This document shows positions 39,069 through 49,684 of a DNA stretch of 64,000 nucleotides, piece by piece. The stretch spans positions 99,567 through 163,566 of the forward strand of contig PDSI01000248.1 of assembly GCA_002748415.1 (NCBI GenBank), in the 5' to 3' direction. Made by a program: the position numbers and the translations under genes. The notes under the pieces were generated by a model, which did no database searches, was not told the DNA's origin, and saw nothing but the letters and a program-made list of their open reading frames with translations. Source of the stretch: Micrococcales bacterium (GTDB lineage Bacteria > Actinomycetota > Actinomycetes > Actinomycetales > CAWJMD01). Positions within the stretch are counted from its first letter, which is position 1. Each line of letters starts with the position of its first letter.

Positions 39069-40550
39069 TCACGAGCCCGTGCGGGAAGGCGCGGGTAGCC
39101 GTACCGCGCGAATACCGTCGAAGACGACCACTGCGACGCCGTCTCGGGTGAAGACCTGCGCGTCGTCTGCGCTCTTCATCCGGTGCAGCCATGCCTTCTT
39201 CTGGGCCGCTGACCCGCTCGCGGAGTCACGGTCCGGGCGAAGCACCACGGCACAGGCCTGCACCTGCCGGGCGTGGCTGAGCATCGCGACGTCGTGGTCG
39301 TTGACCAGGATCACGCCCAGCGATTGATCGGCAGCGACCGGCCCGGGCAATCTGAGATGCTGCTCGAGCAGCGACACGCTTGCGCGCAGACCGGGGTCCC
39401 AGTCATATCCGCGCGGATGCCACCACTCCACGTTGGCCGCCTTGGACAGGCCCATGAACGCAGCTGATCCCAGGGAAAGGACTACGGCTACCGCGGATAG
39501 CCGGTGTATTCGCATGGTGAGCCGGCGCGATGCCGGTTGCCACCGGAATCCGCGGCCCGACCGGGATCCACGGTTCAAGTCGCGGCGGTACACGTCCGCC
39601 AGGCAGGCAATCGCGATGGGCACCAGGATGACGTCGTAGTGGTAGTAGGTCTGCCAGTAGGACTCGGTGCTGGAGACCAAGCGCCAAGCAAGCGTCGGCA
39701 CGGCCATCAAAGCCACCGGAGATGAGACCCCGACGAAACCGCACGTCAAACAGAACAGCAACGCCGGTCCTAGCCTGGCCAGGAACTCGCGACCGTGTGG
39801 CTCATAGACAGATGAGAGGTAGATGCTCTGACTGCTGTCGTTGACGACGTAGATCGTGCCGAAAGAGATGAGCACAGCTGCGATGCCGATCGACAGGAGG
39901 CCAACCCCGGTCTGATCCTTTCCGTATCGCAGGCGCCACACCGCGGCTGTGGCGACGACGGTGACACCGAGGTCCTCTTTCGTCAAGGCGAGAACCATGG
40001 CAGACACGATGGCCAGTCGCGGACGACGGTCCAGCACGGATAGGCACAGAGCGGCCATCGCCGGCGCTCCCAGGCCTACTTCATGCACGTCGAAGTAAGC
40101 CGCGGAAATCAACCCCTTGGCCCACGGGAGCGTGGCGACCACGCTGATCCATAGCCACATCCTGCGCGGCAGCATCCTCAGGGAGATGGCGACGGCCGCT
40201 CCTAAGCATGCTGCTTGAGTCAAGATCAAGACTTGCGGATCATGCCAGAGACTCCAGGCAGCCCCGAAAACGACGGTTATCGGGCTGAAGTGATCCGCGA
40301 AAAGGCTCGGCAGTCCTCGGATCTGCGACGACGGCCCCTCAAGGCTGGCCCATCCCTTGGCTGCCTGGGCAAAAATGCCGAGATCGTAGTTTCCGGCCAG
40401 CCCGGATCGGTACCGCGCCACACCGATCAGAGAGTACAAGACGAATGCCAATACCCCACAGAGCACCGCATGGATCCACCACTGTAGGGAAGAGTGAGGG
40501 GCCCTCACCTGCCAGCGCTTCGACACGGTACGCAACGCTAGCACTACCAA
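39069..40550 (-). CDS. DUF2079 domain membrane protein
   Basis: Multi-TM; YDLGIFAQAAKGWASL...LFADHFSPITVVFGAAWSLWHDPQVLILTQAACLG, AAYFDVHEVGLGAPAMA, LTKEDLGVTVV. Confidence 0.87.
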   Translation of the reverse strand: MVVLALRTVSKRWQVRAPHSSLQWWIHAVLCGVLAFVLYSLIGVARYRSGLAGNYDLGIFAQAAKGWASLEGPSSQIRGLPSLFADHFSPITVVFGAAWSLWHDPQVLILTQAACLGAAVAISLRMLPRRMWLWISVVATLPWAKGLISAAYFDVHEVGLGAPAMAALCLSVLDRRPRLAIVSAMVLALTKEDLGVTVVATAAVWRLRYGKDQTGVGLLSIGIAAVLISFGTIYVVNDSSQSIYLSSVYEPHGREFLARLGPALLFCLTCGFVGVSSPVALMAVPTLAWRLVSSTESYWQTYYHYDVILVPIAIACLADVYRRDLNRGSRSGRGFRWQPASRRLTMRIHRLSAVAVVLSLGSAAFMGLSKAANVEWWHPRGYDWDPGLRASVSLLEQHLRLPGPVAADQSLGVILVNDHDVAMLSHARQVQACAVVLRPDRDSASGSAAQKKAWLHRMKSADDAQVFTRDGVAVVVFDGIRAVRLPAPSRTGS

Positions 40551-40574
40551 CTCATGCCAGCGCTTGGCTATAAT

Positions 40575-41486
40575 TGAGGTTTTCTCATTGGGTTTTGTGG
40601 TTGAGGGTGTGGAGGACGAGTGCGGCGGCGACTATGTGGCCGATTCGCTGGGGGGCGGAGGGTGGCGGAGGTGGTCTCGGAGAAGGGCGTTGGCGCGTTC
40701 CGGCTCGGTCGTTGGTGGCGGGGGATATGGCCTTTGGTCGGGGTGAGGATGCCGATCCCGGCACCGGCGTTGTGGTCCTTGTCGGTCAGGGTCTGCAGGC
40801 CAGCATTCGCGGCAGGGTACAGGGTCGGTGGGACGTGCGCTCAAGCGGTGGTGATGTGCTGGGTGGAGCCGGGTTCCACCCAGCAGTAGCTCCCAAATCG
40901 GGAACCTACTGGGATCGGTCAGGACCAGGGGTGTTGGCGTGTGCCGCATTTCCACGGGTCGTAGCCGGTCTCGGACTCGGTTCGGTCGCGGCTGGGCGTG
41001 GATCAGAGTGGGCGTCCAGGCACAGGTGGGTCCACCCGGCGTGGCCTGCATGTTCAAGGACTTCACCCAGGCCAGGTGGGTGTGCCCCGGGGGTGGTCAC
41101 ATCGATCGCTTCGTGCAGGTACCGGTAGGCGGCGGCCAAGGGCGATGTGGGCATCACGGGCCAGGATCCCCCGTGTCGGTCCTGTCTTTAGGTAGCAGTG
41201 CAGTACCAGCAAAGCCAGGGGACCACAATGGCGGGTCGCGGCACATTGGCGGGGCGGGTGTCCACCGCGTTTGCGATGAACACCCGCAAACGCGGGCAAC
41301 GGTTTCACCAGGAACGTCGCCCGTGCCACGACAAGGTCGGCACGTGGGGCCCAGCCAAGGGGGAAGAGGACATCATCGGAACCGACTTCGGTCATGCGGA
41401 CCCCATGTGCCCTCAACGACGCACCAGTCACGCTGCCCCGAAACCAACCTCAACACCCAGAACCTGACCCTGGTGAGAAAACCTCA
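40575..41486 (-). pseudogene. Degenerate IS5-like element, copy B, both terminal repeats present
   Basis: TGAGGTTTTCTCA at 40575-40587 and its complement TGAGAAAACCTCA at 41474-41486; broken transposase pieces FLVKPLPAFAGVHRKRGGHPPRQ, LLVLHCYLKTG, AYRYLHEAIDVTTPGAHPPGLGEVLEHAGHAGWTHLCLD. Confidence 0.85.
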
Positions 41487-41504
41487 CTGGTTGACGCTAC
41501 GGGC

Positions 41505-41960
41505 TTAGCCCCACTGCTGGTACCTGTTTGTCATCTGGCACGTGTTCGTGTACACGGTGCCATTCACATTGCTATCAAGGCACAGTCCCGTGGCACTGTT
41601 CTTGAAAAGAATCTTGCCGTTGTGTCGCAGAATAGCCCATTGGTGATTCTTGTTATTTCTATCACACGGGTTTGTATAGACATACTTATTTGCGTTGCTG
41701 TCCAAGCATTGGCCAGTACTGTTGTTCTTTAGCATCCGATGGCCGCTATGCTCTATAGGAACCCATATGGCTGTTCCTGGACGGTCAGGTACGGTCTTCA
41801 CATCGCGATTGGTCTGTGCGTTCAAGTACCGTTGTGTCTCCACATTTCTGAACGTTTGAGTTGCTGCTTGCGCGGGTGGTGCCGCCGCAAGTATACCGGC
41901 TGCAATTGCTGCCGAGGCTCCAGCGGTCACGCCGACATAACTCCTGCTGCTAAGTGACAT
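41505..41960 (-). CDS. Secreted ricin-B-lectin-like (beta-trefoil) protein
   Basis: Signal peptide MSLSSRSYVGVTAGASAAIAAGILAAAPPAQA; repeats TGQCLDSNANKYVYTNPCDRNNKNHQWAIL and TGLCLDSNVNGTVYTNTCQMTNRYQQW. Start ATG 41960. Confidence 0.8.
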   Translation of the reverse strand: MSLSSRSYVGVTAGASAAIAAGILAAAPPAQAATQTFRNVETQRYLNAQTNRDVKTVPDRPGTAIWVPIEHSGHRMLKNNSTGQCLDSNANKYVYTNPCDRNNKNHQWAILRHNGKILFKNSATGLCLDSNVNGTVYTNTCQMTNRYQQWG

Positions 41961-42158
41961 GTCGCATCTCCTTGAATAGTATCTGCTGAGACATATCTTC
42001 CGGTCGCGGGTGAAACGATAGCTAGTTGCGCAAGGTGATGCCAATACCTAATTGCCTTGAGTGTGGGGTGCTACGTCTTCATGTGGACGACTGGCGCTTG
42101 CTGAGTAGTAAAGCATGTACGGAGATCTGAAGGTTTAAAGTAAATATTGAGAGTACAT

Positions 42159-43102
42159 TGAGGTTTTCTCACCGGGTTGTGTGGTTGAGGGTGAGGAGGA
42201 CGAGTGCGGCGGCGACGATGCGGCCGATTCGCTGGGGGCAGACGGTGACGCGGCGGAGCGCGGCGAAGGTGGTCTCGAGGGGGTGGGGCGTTGCCGCGTT
42301 CCGGGGGGTGCTGGTAGCCCGTTGATGAGCTGGTTACGGGCCCGGTCGTCGATGGCGAGGTTGTGGCCTTTGGCTGGGGTGAGGATGCCGATCCCGGCCC
42401 CAGGGGTTGTGGTCCTTGTCGGTCAGGGTCGGTAGGCCGGCCTTCGCGGCGGGGTACCGGGCCGGTAGGACACGTGGGCTCGGGCGGTGGTGCTGTCGTG
42501 GGTGGAGCCGGGTGCTACCGGGCAAGGGGGCCCGGGCCGGGAATCCGCTGGGGTCGGTGAGGACCCGGGGGTGGTGCCGCCGGTGGTGGTGGTGTGTGCC
42601 GGAATATCACAGGTCGTGGCCGGTCCCCGGGGCGGGGTTCGGGTGCGGCTGGGTGTGGATCAGGGTGGGTGTCCAGGCATAGGTAGGCCCACCCGTCCCG
42701 GGCGTGCGTGGTCGAGGACGTCACCCAGGCCAGGTGGGTGTGCCCCGGGGGTGGTCACATCGATCGCTTCGTGCAGGTACCGGTAGGCGGTGGCCAGGGG
42801 TGATGTGGGCATCGCGGGCCAGGGTCCCCCGTGTCGGTGTTGTGCTTGGTAGCAGCGCAGCACCAGCACGTCCCCAGGGACCCTGGCAGGTCGCGGCGCG
42901 TCTGTCGGGGGCGGGTGTCCACGCGTTTGCGGTGGGCCGGCAACCACCCGGGAAACGCGGGCAACGGTTTCACCAGGGACCTCGCCAGTGGCACGACAGG
43001 GTAGGCAACGTGGGGTCCTGTCCAGGGGAAGGGGACATGTGTCGGAACCGACTCTGGACCCCCGGACCCCACGTGCCCCCACCGACACACCAGTCACGCT
43101 GC
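42159..43102 (-). pseudogene. Degenerate IS5-like element, copy C (start-side terminus missing)
   Basis: TIR TGAGGTTTTCTCA at 42159-42171; near-identical stretches and same frame breaks as copy A (PLARSLVKPLPAFPGWLPAHRKRVDTRPRQTRRDLPG / VLVLRCYQAQHRHGGPWPAMPTSPLATAYRYLHEAIDVTTP / ARYPAAKAGLPTLTDK). Confidence 0.85.
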
Positions 43103-43217
43103 CCGGCTGACGACGGTTCCGGTCGTCGCGAAGAGTTAGAAGGAACGAGTTCGACTGCTGCGGGAACAAGGCTCGTGATCCGAGCGCGACGGTGACCTGG
43201 CAGGTTACCGACCGGCT

Positions 43218-44573
43218 CTACCGATTCGTGCGCGGATTCGCGGCGGCACCACCGTGGTCGTCCGGGGCACCGCTCAGCGCGTGCTGCATCGGCACCAGCT
43301 TCGCCTGCGACTCGGCCAGCTCCTTGGCCGGGTCCGACCCCGCCACGATGCCGCACCCGGCGAACAACCGCAGCCGCCGCGGGTCCTCCGGGTTCACTCG
43401 GGCGCAGCGCAACGCGATCCCGAGTTCACCGTCACCGGCCGCATCCACCCAACCCACCGGACCGGCATACCGGTCCCGGTCCATACCTTCCAGCTCGGCG
43501 ATCACGCCCGCCGCGGTCCGGGTCGGCGTGCCACACACTGCCGCCGACGGGTGTAGTGCACGGGCCAGGTCCAGCACGCTGGTCGGGGCCGGGCGGCCCC
43601 GCATACCGGCCGGCTGACGAGCGGCCCGCACCGGCCGGTCCAACACGCCGGTGACATCGGTGGCCAGGTGCATGACATTCGGCAGATGCAGCACGAACGG
43701 AGTTTCCGGCACATTCATGCTGGCGCAGAACGGTGCCAACGCGTCGGCCACCGAACGCACCGCATACTTGTGCTCTTCCAGATCTTTGCTGGAGTGGGCC
43801 AGTGACGCCGCGTGAGCCAGGTCCTGCACATCGTTGCCGGTTCGCCCGACCGTGCCGGCCAGTACTCGCGAGGTGACCAGGCCTCGCTCGCTGCGCACCA
43901 GGAACTCCGGGGTAGCGCCGACGAGCGAATCGACCCAGAAAGTCGCGCAACCGTCGTAGCGGCGGGCCAGCCGCTGCAACAGCCAACGTGGGTCCACCGG
44001 CCTATCGCACGTCGCTTCGATGTCGCGAGCCAGTACCACCTTTTCCAGTTGACCGCCGGCCACCCGGCGCACGGCCTCGGCCACCTGCTCGCGCCACTGT
44101 TGTTCGGACAGCGCCCCCTGTGTGAACAGCACCTCACCCGGACCGGCAGGTGGTCCGAGCTGCGGCTCGACCTCGCGCAGATACGGCAACTCACGCACCC
44201 CGATCCGAGTCACCCACCAGCGCCCTTTCCGGCGACCCACTACTGTGCGTGGCACGACTATCACCGCGCCGGCTTTCGAGGAGGCCGAGAACGGAGCCGA
44301 GACAAAGCCGATACATCCGGTGCCCGGCAGTTTCACCTCGTCCCGTACAACGGCTCTGCCGGACAGGTCTGCCCACTCCTGGGCGAGCCCGTCTATACCG
44401 CCGGGCATGCCCAGTTGCAGCGCCGTTCCGTAGCCGACCATGCCTTCACCGTGACGTACCCATGCCACTACCGACTCCGCAGGCAGGAGCGCGAGCAACG
44501 GACCGGGGTCGGTGACCTCCTGAGTGCGTACGACGAGAGAGACCTGGAGTCCAGTGTCCGGCGCGTGGGTCAC
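43218..44573 (-). CDS. menF: Isochorismate synthase
   Basis: Chorismate-binding fold: [123 protein letters not shown]. Confidence 0.93.
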   Translation of the reverse strand: MTHAPDTGLQVSLVVRTQEVTDPGPLLALLPAESVVAWVRHGEGMVGYGTALQLGMPGGIDGLAQEWADLSGRAVVRDEVKLPGTGCIGFVSAPFSASSKAGAVIVVPRTVVGRRKGRWWVTRIGVRELPYLREVEPQLGPPAGPGEVLFTQGALSEQQWREQVAEAVRRVAGGQLEKVVLARDIEATCDRPVDPRWLLQRLARRYDGCATFWVDSLVGATPEFLVRSERGLVTSRVLAGTVGRTGNDVQDLAHAASLAHSSKDLEEHKYAVRSVADALAPFCASMNVPETPFVLHLPNVMHLATDVTGVLDRPVRAARQPAGMRGRPAPTSVLDLARALHPSAAVCGTPTRTAAGVIAELEGMDRDRYAGPVGWVDAAGDGELGIALRCARVNPEDPRRLRLFAGCGIVAGSDPAKELAESQAKLVPMQHALSGAPDDHGGAAANPRTNR

Positions 44574-44612
44574 GACGCCAGACTAGGGGGTACCAGTGGC
44601 AGACTTCCTGTC

Positions 44613-45338
44613 GTGACCCGAGCCGACCTGAGCAAACGCCCTGCGGAAGTAGCTGCGATGTTCGACCGGACGGCCGCCCGCTACGACCTGATGAACGACC
44701 TGCTCAGCGGCGGGCTGGACCGCCGCTGGCGGGCCGGCGTCACTGCGGAGATCGACCCGGGGCCCGGTATGCGGATTCTCGACCTTGGTGCTGGTCCCGG
44801 CAGCTCGACCGTGCCGCTGGCCGATGCCGGGGCGAGCGTCGTCCCGGCCGATCTGTCGCTGGGAATGCTGCGACACGGCAAACGGCGCCGTCCGGACCTG
44901 GACTTCGTTGCTGCCGACGCCACGGCGCTGCCGTTCGTGGATGAGAGTTTCGATGTGGTGACCATCTCGTTCGCGTTACGCAACGTAGTCGATCATCTCG
45001 CCGGGCTGGCGGAGATGCTGCGCGTCACCAAGCGCGGCGGCCGACTGGTGGTCTGCGAGTTCTCCACTGCGACCAACCCCGTCGTCCGGACCGTGTACCA
45101 GCGCGCCGTACTGCGGACGCTGCCGGTGGTGGCCAAGGCGGCAAGCTCCAACCCGGACTCCTACCACTACCTGGCCGAGTCGATCCGGGACTGGCCCGAC
45201 CAGCCGACGCTCGCCGCCACCATCCGCTCGGCCGGTTGGGGACACGTGGGCTGGCGCAACCTCAGCGGTGGGATCGTGGCGCTGCACAGCGCCGTTCGGG
45301 TGGACCCAACGACGGGCGACGTCGATTCGTCCGGCTGA
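44613..45338 (+). CDS. menG: Demethylmenaquinone methyltransferase
   Basis: UbiE/Men[88 protein letters not shown] start 44613 in ORF 43812..45338. Confidence 0.94.
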   Translation: MTRADLSKRPAEVAAMFDRTAARYDLMNDLLSGGLDRRWRAGVTAEIDPGPGMRILDLGAGPGSSTVPLADAGASVVPADLSLGMLRHGKRRRPDLDFVAADATALPFVDESFDVVTISFALRNVVDHLAGLAEMLRVTKRGGRLVVCEFSTATNPVVRTVYQRAVLRTLPVVAKAASSNPDSYHYLAESIRDWPDQPTLAATIRSAGWGHVGWRNLSGGIVALHSAVRVDPTTGDVDSSG

Positions 45339-45725
45339 GGACCGTCCGGCCCGCGCCCGGTCCCGCAGCCGTGGGGTGTCGCGCCGTGGCCGGGGCGCGG
45401 CGGCGGCCTCCGGACGCCGAACAGCCGGACGTTGAATAGTGAGTGTCACCTTCGTGGCCGGTGCCGCGGCCGACCTGTATCCTGCGGGACGGGTTGTCCG
45501 GCCGGACCCGGCCGGGGCGGTGTGGTTAACCGCGAGCAGCCCCCTGGATTGCTCCCGGCATGTGACCCACGCCATCAGTGGTCCGGTGCGTGCGAGGTGC
45601 GAGCGATGAGTACGACGTGCAGTGAAGTCGTGCCCGGTGGCCGCGGCTCGCGCCGGGCTTCGGTGCACCGCTGGGCCTAAGATGATGTGAGGAATCAACA
45701 GGTTGCCCATGGTGAGGAGTGAACG

Positions 45726-46097
45726 GTGAACAGCGAGCTGGGACCCTATGTTCCGATCCTCGTCATGCTGGCCATCGCCATTGCCTTCGTCATCTTCTCA
45801 TTGGGCGCCAACATGCTGGTGGGGCCTAAGCGCTACAACAGGGCCAAGCTGGAGGCCTACGAGTGCGGTATCGAGGCAACCCCCCAGGCCAGCGGCGGGG
45901 GGCGCTTTCCGGTCAAGTTCTTCCTGGTGGCGATGACGTTCATCGTCTTCGACATCGAGGTCGTGTTCCTGTACCCGTGGGCGGTCTCCTTTGCCGAGCT
46001 CGGCGGGTTCTCGCTGTTGGCGATGCTGCTGTTCATCGCCCTGATCACCGTTCCGTTCGTCTACGAGTGGCGGCGCGGTGGTTTCGACTGGGACTGA
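45726..46097 (+). CDS. nuoA: NADH-quinone oxidoreductase subunit A
   Basis: YNRAKLEAYECGIEATPQASGGGRFPVKFFLVAMTFIVFDIEVVFLYPWAV. Confidence 0.97.
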   Translation: MNSELGPYVPILVMLAIAIAFVIFSLGANMLVGPKRYNRAKLEAYECGIEATPQASGGGRFPVKFFLVAMTFIVFDIEVVFLYPWAVSFAELGGFSLLAMLLFIALITVPFVYEWRRGGFDWD

Positions 46098-46181
46098 AGG
46101 ATGAACCGTGATCCCGGGCTAGATTGACCCCGGTACAGCCGGTTTGGAACGCTCACACCACAGGCCACGGAGGAGGGACTC

Positions 46182-46739
46182 ATGGGGCTGGAGGAACACA
46201 TACCCGGCGGGGTATTCCTCGACACCGTCGAGGGCCTCGTCGGGTTCATGCGCAAGTATTCGGTATGGCCGGCCACGTTCGGCCTAGCCTGTTGCGCGAT
46301 CGAGATGATGTCAGTGGGTGGCCCCCGCTTCGACATCGCCCGGTTCGGCATGGAGCGGTTCAGCGCGACGCCACGTCAAGCCGACGTCATGATCGTGGCC
46401 GGGCGGGTGAGCCAGAAGATGGCCCCGGTGCTGCGCCAGATCTACGACCAGATGGCCGACCCCAAATGGGTGATTGCGATGGGCGTGTGTTCCTCCTCCG
46501 GCGGCATGTTCAACAACTACGCGATCGTGCAGGGGGTGGACCATGTGGTGCCGGTCGACATCTACCTGCCCGGTTGCCCGCCCCGCCCGGAGATGCTGCT
46601 GAACGCGATCATCGAGTTGCACAACCAGATCCAGCACGGCACCCCCTTCGGCGCCAACCGCCGCAAGGCGGCCCAGGCGGCCGAAGAAGCGGCGCTGAGC
46701 GCTGTCCCGACCTCGCACATGAAGGGTCTGCTCGCATGA
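46182..46739 (+). CDS. nuoB: NADH-quinone oxidoreductase subunit B
   Basis: [65 protein letters not shown]. Confidence 0.97.
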   Translation: MGLEEHIPGGVFLDTVEGLVGFMRKYSVWPATFGLACCAIEMMSVGGPRFDIARFGMERFSATPRQADVMIVAGRVSQKMAPVLRQIYDQMADPKWVIAMGVCSSSGGMFNNYAIVQGVDHVVPVDIYLPGCPPRPEMLLNAIIELHNQIQHGTPFGANRRKAAQAAEEAALSAVPTSHMKGLLA

Positions 46740-47494
46740 GCGACGACGAAGGCGCCGTCTCGAGCCCGGGTCCGGTGACGGCCGAGAGCGCCCAGGACGA
46801 GGACCTGGCCGGCGTCGCCGGCCGGCCCGGGCCGAACGTGGTGGCCGTGCGGGAGGGCATGTTCGGGGTGGCTGGTTCCGGGGATACTTCCGGCTTCGGT
46901 GGCCTGGTCACCACGATCACCATGCCCGGCCCGTCCGAACGGCCGTACGGCGGCTGGTTCGACGAGGCCGTCGACGTGCTGGCCGAGATGCTCGACGAGG
47001 AGGGTGAACCCGGATTCGGCGAGGCGATCGAGCAGGTGGTGGTCGACCGTGGCGAACTCACCGTGTACGTCCAGCGCGAGCACCTGCTCCGGGTGGCCCA
47101 GGTCCTGCGCGATGACCCCGACCTTCGGTTCGAGATGTGCATGGGCGTCAACGGGGTGCACTACCCGGCCGAAGCCGGCCGCGAACTGCACGCGGTGTAT
47201 CCGTTGCGCTCGCTGACCCATAACCGGCGGCTGCGGCTGGAAGTCGCCTGCCCCGACGCCGACCCGCACGTCCCCAGCCTGTGTGAGGTGTACCCGGCCA
47301 ACAACTGGCACGAGCGGGAGACCTTCGACTTCTTCGGCATCGTCTTCGACGGTCATCCTGCCCTGACCCGCATCGAGATGCCCGACGACTGGCTGGGACA
47401 CCCGCAGCGCAAGGACTACCCCCTGGGCGGCATCCCGGTCGAGTACAAGGGTGCCACCGTCTCGCCGCCAGACACGCGTCGTCAGTACCGGTGA
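46736..47494 (+). CDS. nuoC: NADH-quinone oxidoreductase subunit C
   Basis: ATGA overlap with nuo[53 protein letters not shown]. Confidence 0.95.
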   Translation: MSDDEGAVSSPGPVTAESAQDEDLAGVAGRPGPNVVAVREGMFGVAGSGDTSGFGGLVTTITMPGPSERPYGGWFDEAVDVLAEMLDEEGEPGFGEAIEQVVVDRGELTVYVQREHLLRVAQVLRDDPDLRFEMCMGVNGVHYPAEAGRELHAVYPLRSLTHNRRLRLEVACPDADPHVPSLCEVYPANNWHERETFDFFGIVFDGHPALTRIEMPDDWLGHPQRKDYPLGGIPVEYKGATVSPPDTRRQYR

Positions 47495-47522
47495 AGTGAG
47501 GCAACGAAATGAGTACCGAAAC

Positions 47523-48869
47523 GTGACTGCACCCGGACCGGCCGCCACCGGCGCAGGCACCGCGGCCGACGACACCGCGCGCGCCTACACCGCCCACGGC
47601 GGGGACTGGCATGAGATCGCCCAGGATGTCGCGGACCTGCGCGAAGAGCGCATCGTCGTCAACATGGGCCCGCAACACCCGTCCACCCACGGGGTGTTGC
47701 GGATGGTCCTGGAACTGGACGGCGAGACCGTCACCGAGGCTCGTGCCGTCATCGGTTACCTGCACACCGGTATCGAGAAGAACATGGAGTTCCGCACCTG
47801 GACCCAGGGCGTGACCTTCTGTACCCGCATGGACTACGTCATGTCGATGCACAACGAGCTGGCCTATTGCCTGGGGGTGGAAAAGCTACTCGGCATCACC
47901 GACGATGTGCCCGAGCGCGCCACCGTGATCCGGGTGCTGATGGCGGAGCTGCAACGGGTGGCCTCGCACTTGGTGTACGTGGCCACCGGCGGCCTGGAGA
48001 TGGGCGCCACCACGCTGATGACCAGCGGATTCGGGGCCAGGGAAACCGTGCTACGGGCCGTGGAACAGATCACCGGGCTGCGGATGAACAACGCCTACAT
48101 CCGCCCCGGCGGCGTCGCCCAGGACCTGCCGCCCGGCTCACTGGACCACCTGCGCGAGGCCACCGGGAAGCTGCGCAAGTGGATCCACGAACTGGAATTG
48201 CTGGCCAACGAGAACCCGGTGCTCAAGGCCCGCACCCAGGGCATCGGTTACCTGGATCTGACGGGCTGCGTCGCACTGGGCATCACCGGCCCGGTCCTGC
48301 GCTCCACCGGGCTGCCGGCCGACCTACGCAAAGACCAGCCGTACTGCGGGTACGATACCTTCGACTTCGACGTGCCCACCTGGGACACCTGCGACGCCTA
48401 CGGCCGGCTGCGGGTGCGAATCGCGGAGATGTACGAGTCGCTGAAGATCGTCGACCAGTGCGTGGACCGGCTGCAGCGCGGTGGTACCGGCCCGGTGATG
48501 GTCGCCGACAAGAAGATTGCCTGGCCGGCGCAGCTGGCTCTGGGCGCCGACGGCATGGGCAACTCGCTGGATCACATCCGCACGATCATGGGCACCTCGA
48601 TGGAGGCGCTCATCCATCACTTCAAGCTGGTCACCGAGGGGTTCCGGGTGCCCGCCGGGCAGGTGTACGTGGGCACCGAGTCCGCCAAGGGCGAACTGGG
48701 CGTGCACCTGGTTTCCGATGGTGCGACCAAGCCCTACCGGGCGCACTTCCGCGACCCGTCCTTCAACAACCTGCAGGCGCTCGCGGCGATGACCGAAGGC
48801 GGCTCCGTGGCCGATGTCATCGTCGCCGTCGCCTCCATCGATCCAGTGCTGGGAGGCGTGGACCGCTGA
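47523..48869 (+). CDS. nuoD: NADH-quinone oxidoreductase subunit D
   Basis: [55 protein letters not shown]-terminal [12 protein letters not shown] start 47523 preferred. Confidence 0.96.
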   Translation: MTAPGPAATGAGTAADDTARAYTAHGGDWHEIAQDVADLREERIVVNMGPQHPSTHGVLRMVLELDGETVTEARAVIGYLHTGIEKNMEFRTWTQGVTFCTRMDYVMSMHNELAYCLGVEKLLGITDDVPERATVIRVLMAELQRVASHLVYVATGGLEMGATTLMTSGFGARETVLRAVEQITGLRMNNAYIRPGGVAQDLPPGSLDHLREATGKLRKWIHELELLANENPVLKARTQGIGYLDLTGCVALGITGPVLRSTGLPADLRKDQPYCGYDTFDFDVPTWDTCDAYGRLRVRIAEMYESLKIVDQCVDRLQRGGTGPVMVADKKIAWPAQLALGADGMGNSLDHIRTIMGTSMEALIHHFKLVTEGFRVPAGQVYVGTESAKGELGVHLVSDGATKPYRAHFRDPSFNNLQALAAMTEGGSVADVIVAVASIDPVLGGVDR

Positions 48870-49684
48870 TGCCTTACTCACCCGCAGTGCGCGAGCGGTT
48901 GGTTTCCGACGCGCAACAGATCATCGGCCGGTACCCGCAAGCCCGCTCGGCCCTGTTGCCCATGCTGCACCTGGTGCAGTCCCAGGACGGCTATGTCAGC
49001 CCGGACGGAATCGAACTGTGCGCGGAACTGCTCGGCTTGGAGGCTGCCGAGGTGTCGGCCGTGTCCACGTTCTACACCCAGTACAAACGCCATCCCAACG
49101 GCACTTACACCGTCGGCGTATGCACCAACACCCTATGCGCCATCCTGGGCGGCGACGTGCTGTTCGAAACGTTGTCCGACCACCTCGGGGTCGGCCACGA
49201 CGAAACTACCTCGGACGGTGCTATCACCCTGGAGCGGGTGGAGTGCAACGCGGCGTGCGATTACGCGCCGGTGATGATGGTCAATTGGGAGTTCTTCGAC
49301 AACCAGACCCCGGACAGTGCCAGGGACGTGGTCGACCGGTTGCGGGCCGGCGAGGACGTGCGGCCGACCCGTGGTGCCGATAAAGTGTGCGGGTTCAAGC
49401 ACGTCTCCAGGGTGCTGGCCGGATTCCCCGACGGGCGGGCCGACGAGGGGCCGGCCGCGGGTGAGCCGAGCCTGGTCGGGCTGCGGGCGGCCCGGGAAAA
49501 GGGTTGGACCGCCCCTGCGGCCGCGGACGACCCGAGCGCGCCGGGCGAGCAGCCCGCCACCGACGGGGCGCCCACCGGCACTAGCGGCGACCCAGCCAAG
49601 AACGGTGGCCGTGGCGCCGCCGCCGGAAAGCCCGACGCACAGGCCAAGAAGGGACCAGTCAAGAAGGGACCGGACAAGTCATGA
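48869..49684 (+). CDS. nuoE: NADH-quinone oxidoreductase subunit E, long C-terminal tail
   Basis: 2Fe-2S thioredoxin-like domain VGVCTNTLCAILGGD...LERVECNAACDYAPVMMVN; ~110-aa A/P/K-rich extension. Confidence 0.95.
   Translation: MPYSPAVRERLVSDAQQIIGRYPQARSALLPMLHLVQSQDGYVSPDGIELCAELLGLEAAEVSAVSTFYTQYKRHPNGTYTVGVCTNTLCAILGGDVLFETLSDHLGVGHDETTSDGAITLERVECNAACDYAPVMMVNWEFFDNQTPDSARDVVDRLRAGEDVRPTRGADKVCGFKHVSRVLAGFPDGRADEGPAAGEPSLVGLRAAREKGWTAPAAADDPSAPGEQPATDGAPTGTSGDPAKNGGRGAAAGKPDAQAKKGPVKKGPDKS

Noticed and set aside
40574-41128. 184-aa + strand ORF and similar + strand ORFs in 42181..42786
   Set aside because: They are antisense to decayed IS5-like transposase copies B and C and similar to each other only because the DNA is repeated.
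40575-43102. Composite transposon B-lectin-C with target duplication
   Set aside because: Copy C lacks its outer terminus and no matching target duplication is visible at copy B ends, so a functional composite transposon cannot be supported.
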